From NCBI RefSeq assembly GCF_017357425.1, contig NZ_CP014571.1:3286001-3350000 (forward strand): a DNA stretch of 64,000 nt, read 5' to 3'. The stretch comes from Arthrobacter sp. D5-1. Lineage in GTDB: Bacteria > Actinomycetota > Actinomycetes > Actinomycetales > Micrococcaceae. Positions 44,545 through 54,268 of the stretch are shown one piece after another (the stretch's first letter is position 1; every line of letters starts with the position of its first letter). The notes under the pieces were generated by a model. It was given only the letters and a program-made list of their open reading frames with translations, had not been told where the DNA came from and did no database searches. A program made the translations under genes and the position numbers.

Positions 44545-46299
44545 TCAGCGAAGGGGAACGATGTCATCCACTCCCATGCGCGCGGCATCTGCCGATTCAT
44601 CGTCAGGCTGCTGCTGACTGAGCCGTTCAGCTTCCACGCGTGCCAGGTAGTGCTTGATCTCGCTTTCGCGCTGAGTCTCGCTCCAGCCAAGGATTTCTCC
44701 CATCAGCTTAGCCACTACGGGGAGGGCTGCCACACCCCGGTCCCACGATTCGATCGAGATCCGGGTCCGACGCGTCAAAACGTCGTGGACATGGCGGGCT
44801 CCCTCGTGGGTTGTCGCGTAGACGACTTCCGCGGCGAGGTAGTCATCGGCTCCGGGCAGTGGTTGCCCCAGTTCCGGTCGCTTGGAGATCAGTTCCAGCA
44901 CTTCGGGGGTCATGGACCCGTAGCGGTTCAGCAGATGCTCAACCCGGGCGACGTGGACCCCGGCTTCTTCAGCAGAACGCCCGCGGCGGTTCCAGGCAGC
45001 CTTGAAACCTTCGGCTCCCAGGAGCGGAATGGTCTCGGTGCAGCTGGAGGGAACACGCTCGTCCATGGCCCTGGTGGCCTCATCCACGGCGTCCTTGGCC
45101 ATGACCCGGTAAGTGGTGTATTTGCCCCCGGCCACCACCACAAGCCCGGGAACGGGATGTGCCACCACGTGCTCGCGGGAGAGCTTGGCCGTGGAGTCGT
45201 TCTCACCGGCCAGCAAGGGCCGGAGGCCGGCATAGACGCCTTCCACATCCTCACGGGTCAGGGGACGCTTGAGGACCTTGTTTACGTGCTCCAGGACGTA
45301 ATCGATGTCCTTGCTGGAAGCGGCCGGATGCGCCTTGTCCAGCGTCCAGTCGGTATCTGTGGTGCCGATGATCCAGTGGCGGCCCCAAGGGATCACAAAA
45401 AGCACCGATTTTTCCGTGCGGAGGATCAGGCCCACTGTCGATTGGAAGCGGTCACGCGGCACCACCAAGTGAATGCCTTTGGAGGCGCGGACCTTGAGTT
45501 GGCCGCGATCCGTCACCATGGCCTGCGTTTCGTCCGTCCAGACTCCCGTTGCATTGACCACTTGCTTGGCCCGGACTTCGAAAACGCTGCCGTCTTCCTG
45601 GTTCTCAAGCTTTGCCCCCACCACGCGTTCACCCTCGCGAAGGAAGTCCACCACCCGAAGCCGGTTGGCGGCATGGGCGCCGTAATGGGCCGCGGTCCTG
45701 ACCACGTTGACCACCAGACGGGCATCATCCACTTGTGCGTCGTAGTAGCGGATGGACCCCACGAACGCGTCATCCTTCAGGCTGGGAGCCGCGCGCAGGG
45801 TTCCGCGCTTGAAAAGGTGCTTGTGCATGGGAACGCCGCGGCTGTGCCCGGAGGTCAGGCCCAACGTGTCGTAAAGCATGATTCCGGCACCAACGTAGGG
45901 ACGTTCCCAGAACCTGCGCGTCAGTGGATACAGGAAGGGCACAGGGCGGACCAGGTGGGGAGCGATCTGCTGGATCAGCAGTCCCCGTTCCTGCAAAGCC
46001 TCCTGGACGAGGCCGAAATCAAGCATTTCCAGGTATCGAAGACCTCCGTGGATGAGCTTGGAGGACCTGGATGAGGTGCCGGACGCCCAGTCCCGGGCCT
46101 CCACAATGGCTACGGTAAGGCCGCGGGTCACGGCATCAAGGGCAGCTCCGGCCCCCACCACGCCGCCACCAACAATCAGGATGTCGAGCTCTTTGCCAGG
46201 TTCGGCAGTGGCTTTCAGGACTTCGATCGATGCGGCACGGGCTTCCGGGCTCAAGGCTCCCGGAGAACCGGCATGTGGACCGCCTGCGACATTGCTCAT
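44545..46299 (-). CDS. glpD: Aerobic glycerol-3-phosphate dehydrogenase
   Basis: A 584-aa FAD-dependent, membrane-associated enzyme that oxidises glycerol-3-phosphate to DHAP and passes electrons to quinone. The FAD motif is LDILIVGGGVVGAGAALDAV near residue 37, followed by the substrate segment ARDWASGTSSRSSKLIHGGLRYLEML and HLVVPRDRF, IGTTDTDW. The C-terminal helical domain (about 430-570) is present. GGAGGGG precedes ATG 46299 by a few bases; the frame is open to 46404. Confidence 0.96.
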   Translation of the reverse strand: MSNVAGGPHAGSPGALSPEARAASIEVLKATAEPGKELDILIVGGGVVGAGAALDAVTRGLTVAIVEARDWASGTSSRSSKLIHGGLRYLEMLDFGLVQEALQERGLLIQQIAPHLVRPVPFLYPLTRRFWERPYVGAGIMLYDTLGLTSGHSRGVPMHKHLFKRGTLRAAPSLKDDAFVGSIRYYDAQVDDARLVVNVVRTAAHYGAHAANRLRVVDFLREGERVVGAKLENQEDGSVFEVRAKQVVNATGVWTDETQAMVTDRGQLKVRASKGIHLVVPRDRFQSTVGLILRTEKSVLFVIPWGRHWIIGTTDTDWTLDKAHPAASSKDIDYVLEHVNKVLKRPLTREDVEGVYAGLRPLLAGENDSTAKLSREHVVAHPVPGLVVVAGGKYTTYRVMAKDAVDEATRAMDERVPSSCTETIPLLGAEGFKAAWNRRGRSAEEAGVHVARVEHLLNRYGSMTPEVLELISKRPELGQPLPGADDYLAAEVVYATTHEGARHVHDVLTRRTRISIESWDRGVAALPVVAKLMGEILGWSETQRESEIKHYLARVEAERLSQQQPDDESADAARMGVDDIVPLR

Positions 46300-46410
46300 C
46301 GGACCCCTCCTCAAACGCAACAGCTGGTAGTCCCCTACCCTACTTGCTGCCCGCCGCATTGGGCAGGGCAATGGCAGGCAGCCATGACGCGGGAATTGCC
46401 CCAAACGAAG

Positions 46411-46456
46411 AAAGCCCCTGTTGCGCCGACAGGAATCGGCGGCTAACAGGGGCTTT
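46411..46456 (-). terminator. Terminator downstream of guaB3
   Basis: AAAGCCCCTGTT (46411-46422) pairs with AACAGGGGCTTT (46445-46456), a 12-bp stem with an inner CGCCGA/TCGGCG hairpin. On the minus strand the stem runs into CTTTC. It begins 11 bp after the guaB3 stop. Confidence 0.82.
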
Positions 46457-46467
46457 CAGGGCAGTTG

Positions 46468-47604
46468 TCAGTTGCCTGCGTAAGGCGACACAACGACGTC
46501 GACCCGCTGGAACTCCTTGAGGTCCGAGTAGCCGGTGGTTGCCATGGACCGGCGCAGGGCACCGATGAGGTTGGAGGTGCCATCGGTGTGGTGGCCGGGT
46601 CCGAAGAGGACTTCCTCCAGTGGACCGACAGTTCCCACGTTGACGCGGTCGCCACGGGGTGATTCCAGGTGGTGTGCTTCCGGACCCCAGTGCCAGCCAC
46701 GGCCGGGTGCCTCTTCCGCGCGGGCCAGGGCACTACCGAGCATGACGGCGTCGGCGCCCATGGCGATGGCCTTGACGATGTCGCCCGAGCTGCCCATGCC
46801 GCCGTCGGCAATGACGTGGACGTACCGGCCGCCCGACTCGTCCATGTAGTCGCGGCGCGCCGCAGCGACGTCGGAAATCGCCGAGGCCATGGGCGAATGG
46901 ATGCCCAGGGCACGGCGGGTGGTGGTGGTCGCGCCGCCGCCGAAACCCACCAGGACGCCAGCCGCGCCAGTGCGCATGAGGTGCAGGGCAGGAGTGTACC
47001 CGGCTGCGCCACCAACGATCACGGGGACGTCGAGTTCATAGATGAATTGCTTGAGGTTCAGCGGTTCGTGGTTCTTGGACACATGCTCAGCTGAGACCGT
47101 GGTTCCACGGATCACAAAAATGTCGACGCCGGCAGCCACCACTGTCTTGTAGTGTTCCTGGGTGCGCTGCGGGGTCAGGGAGCCGGCCACAGTAACGCCC
47201 GCGGCACGGATTTCCGCGAGGCGGGAACTGATGAGTTCCGGCTGGATGGGTGCTTGGTAAAGGTCCTGCATGCGGCGGGTAACGGCAGTGCTGCTGGTCT
47301 CATTGGCCAGGGCGGCAATTTCGTCGAGCACCTTCTGTGGGTCCTCATAACGGGTCCAGAGACCTTCGAGGTCCAGGACACCGAGACCACCGAGCCGACC
47401 AAAAGCAATTGCCGTGTCAGGGGACATCACGGAGTCCATGGGGGCAGCGATCACCGGGGTGTCGAACTTATAGGCGTCGATCTGCCAAGAGACAGAGACG
47501 TCCTTCGGGTCGCGCGTCCGGCGGTTCGGGACGATCGCGATGTCATCCAGGGAGTAGGCACGACGCCCACGCTTGCCACGGCCAATCTCAATCTCATAAG
47601 TCAC
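46468..47604 (-). CDS. guaB3: GuaB3-family IMP dehydrogenase-related protein
   Basis: A 378-aa TIM-barrel protein of the IMPDH/GMP reductase superfamily without CBS domains. The N terminus YEIEIGRGKRGRRAYSLDDIAIVP is typical of GuaB3. The phosphate-binding Gly loops are DGGMGSSGDIVKA. In the active-site loop, VGFGGGATTTTRRALG replaces the [14 protein letters not shown], so threonine stands where the catalytic cysteine is expected. GTG 47604 is chosen. The activity of actinobacterial GuaB3 is not settled; GMP reductase activity has been reported for a cyanobacterial relative. Confidence 0.92.
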   Translation of the reverse strand: MTYEIEIGRGKRGRRAYSLDDIAIVPNRRTRDPKDVSVSWQIDAYKFDTPVIAAPMDSVMSPDTAIAFGRLGGLGVLDLEGLWTRYEDPQKVLDEIAALANETSSTAVTRRMQDLYQAPIQPELISSRLAEIRAAGVTVAGSLTPQRTQEHYKTVVAAGVDIFVIRGTTVSAEHVSKNHEPLNLKQFIYELDVPVIVGGAAGYTPALHLMRTGAAGVLVGFGGGATTTTRRALGIHSPMASAISDVAAARRDYMDESGGRYVHVIADGGMGSSGDIVKAIAMGADAVMLGSALARAEEAPGRGWHWGPEAHHLESPRGDRVNVGTVGPLEEVLFGPGHHTDGTSNLIGALRRSMATTGYSDLKEFQRVDVVVSPYAGN

Positions 47605-47751
47605 GGCTCTTACTTTACTGGACCCCTCCCGGAACCCCGATTCGACACAAATAAGTGAACACTTCAGACAATGCTCGAAAGGACCCGAGGATGGCTCACA
47701 TGATCGTGCCACTTCGTAAACTGGACGCAGAACCGCTAAGAGAAGGCACAA

Positions 47752-47856
47752 ATGACCGCCCTGACCGAAGAATTCCAAGGCATACCGAACGCCGGACATG
47801 AGCTCATTGCCCTCGGCTCCCCTGTCCGCGCAGGCCTGGAGCTATACACAAGGTGA
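47752..47856 (+). CDS. 34-residue ORF coupled to the next membrane-protein gene
   Basis: ATG 47752 with AGAAGG 5 nt upstream opens a 34-codon frame (MTALTEEFQGIPNAGHELIA and so on) that stops at TGA 47854-47856. The stop overlaps the GTG of the next gene as GTGA, the same coupling used elsewhere in this window. It has no recognised homology and no membrane helix. It may be a leader peptide or a real small protein; a chance frame is not excluded. Confidence 0.4.
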   Translation: MTALTEEFQGIPNAGHELIALGSPVRAGLELYTR

Positions 47857-48503
47857 GCTATCAGACAGGCCCCGCGCCTCTCCCCCACGCCGCCCGGCCC
47901 CTCGACTATTGGCTATCGACCGAACTCGCCGCAATAACGCCGGCCGGTGCGCGCTCCCGGCTTCGGGAGATCGCTGATGCGCGAGGTTCCTCCATGGGCG
48001 CTTGGGCCGCCGGCATTGGCATGGGCGCAGTCCTCATCCTCCTGGGTGTCATCCTCGCCCTCCGGTGGGGCACGCTGGTGCCGGTTCCTTCCCTCGGCCT
48101 TCCTGGAGCGGCAATCACCGTACTCTGCTGCGTCTTCTACGCACGGGCGCGCGACCGGTTGCCGCGAACAAGCCGGTTGATCGTCAATCGTGGGCCCGGG
48201 AGCTTGCGTAGTGCACTTTCCTTCGTGGGATTCATCCTGCTCGTCTTCATAGGACTGTTTGCCCTCACGGCGAAACCAACGGCCTGGGAGGATCCAGCCC
48301 TCCTGCAGACGCTGGTCACCGTTCTTGCATTCCTCGTCTGCCTTCTGGTGGCCGCGATCATCGTCCCGGCAACCATTGTGGGCCGTTCCAGTGAATCGCT
48401 TCGCAGCAAGGCTGCGAATGATCCTCGCTTCAGGGCGCTCCTGGAACAGGACCTCGCCACCTGGCGTGACCCCTATGGCGAGGCCGGATACGGTCCGCTC
48501 TAA
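47853..48503 (+). CDS. Conserved hypothetical membrane protein
   Basis: A 216-aa protein with four predicted helices (about 48-70, 78-95, 120-140 and 150-172). After the N-terminal arginine-rich segment AGARSRLREIADARGSS and the last helix comes a soluble tail with RFRALLEQDLATWRDPYGEAGYGPL. I do not recognise the family. GTG 47853 overlaps the stop of a 34-codon ORF. It stands alone on the plus strand between guaB3 and an ABC exporter. Confidence 0.7.
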   Translation: MSYQTGPAPLPHAARPLDYWLSTELAAITPAGARSRLREIADARGSSMGAWAAGIGMGAVLILLGVILALRWGTLVPVPSLGLPGAAITVLCCVFYARARDRLPRTSRLIVNRGPGSLRSALSFVGFILLVFIGLFALTAKPTAWEDPALLQTLVTVLAFLVCLLVAAIIVPATIVGRSSESLRSKAANDPRFRALLEQDLATWRDPYGEAGYGPL

Positions 48504-48506
48504 GTC

Positions 48507-50399
48507 TCAGGGTGTGTTCTGGCTGGTTTCGTCCGCGGAGAGCTGGGATTCGAACATCCGGAAGTAGCGACCCCTCAATGCCACCAATTCCTTGTGGGTC
48601 CCCTGCTCCGCGATCCGGCCGTCTTCCAGCATGTACACGATGTCTGCCTTCTCTATGGTGGCAAGGCGGTGGCTGATGGCGATGATGGTACTGCTCCTGT
48701 CAGCGAAGAGCCGCGTGAAGATGCGGTGCTCGGCCAAAGCGTCAATGGCCGAGGTGGGTTCATCCATGACCATGAACGAGGCGTCGCGATAGAAGTTGCG
48801 TGCCATGGCCAAACGCTGCCATTGGCCCCCGGACAGGCCGCTGCCCTTGCGTCCGCGAGGGTCCTCCATCCAGTTGCTCACATGGTTTTCCAACCCATTG
48901 GGCAGTTTGTTGATGAACTCCATGGCTTCTGCGTCCGAGGCTGCCCGCCGGATACGGTCGTCATCGCGTGGCTGGTCCACGTCGCCGAGGTAGATGTTCT
49001 CCGCGGCAGTCGCGAACTCGTACTTCAGGAACTCCTGGCTCAGCACGGCCAGGTGCCGGTGCCAGCTGGTGACATCGATCCCGGCAAGGTCCACGCCGTC
49101 CAGCAGCACTTGGCCAGAATCGGGACGATACAAGCCCGCCAGGATACGGATCAGCGTGGACTTTCCTGCCCCGTTCTCGCCAACGATCGCAATGTGCTGG
49201 CCAGCCTGGATAGTCATGGAAATACCCTTGATGACTTCGATGTCGCTTCCGGTATAGCTGAACCGGATGTCCCGCAGCTCCACCGTTCCGGGCGAGGAAA
49301 CGAGGGGCTTTTCGTTGCCACTGGGAACTGGCAGGGCCATGAACAGCTCATAGTCCTTGAGGTTGGCGAGGTCCTCGTCAATGGAGCTTAGCGAAGATAC
49401 GAGGCTGTTGGCCGTGGACAGCGCCCGGCTGACGATCTGCTGCACGTAGAGGAACTGACCCACGGGTTGTGCCCTGGCGATGATCTGACCAACGACCCAA
49501 ATCAAGGACACCACCTCGGCGCCGTACTGCAGTGAGTCGGCAGCCAGCTGTTTGGGAATGTACCGCTTCTGGAAATCCAGGCGCCGCCGCTCGTCAGCAT
49601 CCCGGAGCCGTGACCGGAGGTCCATGAGGTAACCCACGATTCCGTAAAGACGCATCTCGGCAATATGTTGGGGCCTCAGGAGGTTCTGTTCAATCATTCG
49701 GCGTTGGCGGCGCGAATCCACTTGGGTGTTCCAATGCGCGATTTGCTCGCGGGACAGTTTGAACTGCAGGTACACACTGGGCACGATCGCCACCAGGACA
49801 ATGACAGCGATCCACCAACTGACCAGGACCAACGCCCCGATGGCGAGGATCACAGAGACCAACTGGGTGAAGATTGCGGCAATCCTGTCCAGGACCCGGG
49901 CGTAGCTATCCGAGAACCGCTTCGCACGGTCGTAAAGGTCCACCGTTTCTTTGTCGTCATAACGCCAGAACTCCAGCGCCAGGAATCGCTGGTACATCAT
50001 GTCGCCCACAATCGCTCCCACCTTGAAGCTCATGAGCTGTTGGATGTAGCGGTCAACACTGCTGAAGGCACCCCAGAACAACCCCAGCGCGGCGGTGATG
50101 ATGACGTACAGGATTGCCTGCGGACCGGCGTTCGGATCTCCCGCATACCCGGCCGCCAAGGCGGTGGTGGTCAGGGCAGCAAAGTAGGTGGTGACCAGCG
50201 GAAGCGTGGCAGAGATCAGCGAGCCAAGCACCTTCATGATCACCGCGACGGGCGAAGCTTTGAAACTCACCTTCAGGACCTGCCCGACGGCGCGTGCGTA
50301 CGGCCGCAGCGCCAACTTTCGGGGCGGCGTCTTGCCCGGTTGGGCTGGGTTCAGCCGGATGGATTCCGGATGCCGCGGTTGCGCGGGCTTTTCAGACAT
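48507..50399 (-). CDS. ABC exporter, fused permease and ATPase
   Basis: A 630-aa type IV ABC half-transporter that works as a dimer. Six membrane helices lie in residues about 60-340. The ATPase domain starts near 370 with Walker A GENGAGKSTLIRIL, then LSGGQWQRLAMAR as signature and FMVMDEPTSAID as Walker B. Substrate unknown; lipid, peptide or drug export are all possible. The last codon lies 4 bp from the end of the convergent hypothetical gene. Confidence 0.9.
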   Translation of the reverse strand: MSEKPAQPRHPESIRLNPAQPGKTPPRKLALRPYARAVGQVLKVSFKASPVAVIMKVLGSLISATLPLVTTYFAALTTTALAAGYAGDPNAGPQAILYVIITAALGLFWGAFSSVDRYIQQLMSFKVGAIVGDMMYQRFLALEFWRYDDKETVDLYDRAKRFSDSYARVLDRIAAIFTQLVSVILAIGALVLVSWWIAVIVLVAIVPSVYLQFKLSREQIAHWNTQVDSRRQRRMIEQNLLRPQHIAEMRLYGIVGYLMDLRSRLRDADERRRLDFQKRYIPKQLAADSLQYGAEVVSLIWVVGQIIARAQPVGQFLYVQQIVSRALSTANSLVSSLSSIDEDLANLKDYELFMALPVPSGNEKPLVSSPGTVELRDIRFSYTGSDIEVIKGISMTIQAGQHIAIVGENGAGKSTLIRILAGLYRPDSGQVLLDGVDLAGIDVTSWHRHLAVLSQEFLKYEFATAAENIYLGDVDQPRDDDRIRRAASDAEAMEFINKLPNGLENHVSNWMEDPRGRKGSGLSGGQWQRLAMARNFYRDASFMVMDEPTSAIDALAEHRIFTRLFADRSSTIIAISHRLATIEKADIVYMLEDGRIAEQGTHKELVALRGRYFRMFESQLSADETSQNTP

Positions 50400-50445
50400 G
50401 ACCCCAGCCTATTCTCACGGGCCGACATTTCTGCCCGGGCGGTTA

Positions 50446-50489
50446 AACAGCTGTTCCCCGCGGAGGTGCCTACGCGGGGAACAGCTGTT
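50446..50489 (-). terminator. Terminator downstream of guaB
   Basis: A 17-bp perfect stem, AACAGCTGTTCCCCGCG (50446-50462) with its complement at 50473-50489, and a 10-nt loop. It starts 16 bp after the guaB stop. The U-tract is short (TTAACC). Confidence 0.82.
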
Positions 50490-50504
50490 AAGACAGGTGA
50501 TGGA

Positions 50505-52124
<1,620 letters not shown>

Positions 52125-52186
52125 CTAGAACCTCCGCGCCGATCGCCATATTCCGCGACGCCCCAGTGTGAGCAAGAGCACTGGAC

Positions 52187-54268
52187 TTAGCCGCCGGACC
52201 ACCCGGTGGCAGCAAGGAGCCGCTCTTCGAACATGGGGATCATGCTCTGCACGTAGGTTTTGGTGAGGTGGTTATCGTCCTTATAGACGTAGACATTGCC
52301 CACCACTGCCGGACAAGTGCCCTGTTCGCAGATGAAGTCGCTCATATCCATCAGGTAGAGCCTGTCCACTTTGCCCACATAGTCGTCCAACGGCGACGAC
52401 GCGGCCAGGGACTCTTCCAGCGGGGCGTTGCAGTCAGGCGAATCAGGACCCTTTTTCTGCACGCACTCCGGCATGTTGATGCTGAAGCGGGGGTTGTCTC
52501 GGACGCCCACAACGTCGATGCCTGCATCGGTGAAAGGCTGGATGCCTTCAAGGTAGCCGGGGACTTCGGTCTCAAAGGGCGCTGTGGCATGGGTCAACGA
52601 CGCTACCGTGAACACAGCATCCGGTTGGTGTTCCATGACGTAGGCGGCGCTTGCCTTGTTGAACTCGTTGCATTCGTCGGACCGTTCAGGGGACTCGGCG
52701 CCGAACCGGCAACTGCCTTTCAGGAGCGTCACCACTTCCCACCCGTGCTGCTTGGCGATGGGGCCCAGTGCAGCCATGTACTGCTGGGCGTGTGAATCAC
52801 CAAGCACCACGATCTCCTTGGTCACTTCCTCGGGTTCATCGTTTTGGAGGCAGCCCTCCAGCAAAGGGTCCGTGGGCACGTTGTCCCCACTGCACAGACC
52901 GTCAATGTCTGCCCATTCGTCCTTCATCGCTCCCGGCGCCGGGATGATCATCGCTTCCTGGGTGGGTTCCCCCATGAACTCCGGGGACAATGCGGCTGCC
53001 CCCGGGGTCAGCTCCTTGGGCTGGCCGGCGATCGCCGCGCTTTCGGAAGCGATGGCACCCTGCCAGGCAGTAACGGGGATCGCCAGCAGCGCACCGCAGG
53101 CGGCAATCACGACGGCGGCACGCCAGGACCGCACGTCGGGCCACTTCCAGCGGCGCATGGGGACCTCCACGTATTTGGTGGTGGCAACGGCCAGCACCAT
53201 GGAGAAGGCCATGATCCCCAGCCCTTGCAGGAGGTTGGGCGTGGTGGTCCCGGAGACCAACAGGAAGAACACCAGGACCGGCCAGTGCCACAGGTAAAGG
53301 GCGTAGGAGTTATCCCCCACCAGGACCAGCGGCCGCGAGCTCAGGATACGGTCCACGCCGAAACGGCTGGTGCTCTGCCCGGCGATGATGACCGCCGCCG
53401 CGGCAAGCGTTGGCCAGAGCGCGATGAACCCGGGGAAGGAGCGGTCCACGGTGAGGACCAGACCGCAAGCGAGCATGGCGGTGATACCGGCCCACCCCAG
53501 GAAGACGCGGAGCCGGCGTTGGGGCTTCAAGTACGGAAGAGCGAGGGCGAGCAACGAGCCCAATGCGAACTCCCAGAGGCGGGCACGGGTGTCAAAGTAC
53601 GCCACTGCCTGGTTGTTGGTGGTCTGCTCGATGGAGTACATCAGTGATGCCACGAAGACGGCCCCGAAGGCCCCGACGAGGAGCGTCCGGTGGGCTATGG
53701 CCTTCCGGTCCGGGAAGAGCTTGGCCAACTGCGGCTGGATCAAGGCAACAGCGGCAAAGACCAAGGGCCACAGGATGAACACCTGGCCCTGGACGGACAA
53801 GGACCAAAAATGCTGGAGGGGGCTCGCTCCCGAGTGGTCCTGGGCGTAGTAATCCACAGCGGTGTCCGCCAGCTGCCAGTTCTGTCGGTAGAGCAGCGAT
53901 GCCCAGGCCTCAGCCAGGACATCCGGCCAACGGCTCTGCGGGATGAAGGCCCAAGTGGCGGTCAGGACCCCCAACAGGACCACGACGACGGCGGGCAGCA
54001 GCCGCTTGAAAACGTGCAGCCAGTGCCGCAGGAGCCTCAGTGGCTTCCCGTTCTCGAGTTTGCGTGTGAAGGACAAGGTCAGCAGGAAAGCCGAAATGAG
54101 CAGGAAGACGTCAACACCGCCGGAGACCCGGCCAAGCCAAATATGGTAGGCGGCCACCATCAGCACAGCCAAGGCGCGCAAACCCTGGACCTCCGGGCGG
54201 AAGCCGGGCTTCGCCGTCGTGCGTTTCTCCTGAACAGGTGCCGTCACCGCAGTTGGAGCGTCCATCAT
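52187..54268 (-). CDS. Membrane acyltransferase with C-terminal SGNH domain, copy 2
   Basis: A 693-aa acyltransferase-3 protein (OafA/OatA type). About ten membrane helices fill residues 20-410, with RPEVQGLRALAVLMVAAYHIW (catalytic His at the helix 1 end) and FWSLSVQGQVFILWPL. The outer SGNH domain has GDSHAQQYMAALGP with the catalytic Ser, and DDNH near the C terminus as the Asp-His pair. It probably O-acylates a surface polysaccharide or peptidoglycan. ATG 54268 (or 54265) overlaps the stop of copy 1. Confidence 0.88.
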   Translation of the reverse strand: MMDAPTAVTAPVQEKRTTAKPGFRPEVQGLRALAVLMVAAYHIWLGRVSGGVDVFLLISAFLLTLSFTRKLENGKPLRLLRHWLHVFKRLLPAVVVVLLGVLTATWAFIPQSRWPDVLAEAWASLLYRQNWQLADTAVDYYAQDHSGASPLQHFWSLSVQGQVFILWPLVFAAVALIQPQLAKLFPDRKAIAHRTLLVGAFGAVFVASLMYSIEQTTNNQAVAYFDTRARLWEFALGSLLALALPYLKPQRRLRVFLGWAGITAMLACGLVLTVDRSFPGFIALWPTLAAAAVIIAGQSTSRFGVDRILSSRPLVLVGDNSYALYLWHWPVLVFFLLVSGTTTPNLLQGLGIMAFSMVLAVATTKYVEVPMRRWKWPDVRSWRAAVVIAACGALLAIPVTAWQGAIASESAAIAGQPKELTPGAAALSPEFMGEPTQEAMIIPAPGAMKDEWADIDGLCSGDNVPTDPLLEGCLQNDEPEEVTKEIVVLGDSHAQQYMAALGPIAKQHGWEVVTLLKGSCRFGAESPERSDECNEFNKASAAYVMEHQPDAVFTVASLTHATAPFETEVPGYLEGIQPFTDAGIDVVGVRDNPRFSINMPECVQKKGPDSPDCNAPLEESLAASSPLDDYVGKVDRLYLMDMSDFICEQGTCPAVVGNVYVYKDDNHLTKTYVQSMIPMFEERLLAATGWSGG

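Noticed and set aside
44137..46074. A 645-codon plus-strand frame opposite glpD
   Set aside because: The minus strand codes for an unmistakable GlpD; the plus frame has no start context or motif.
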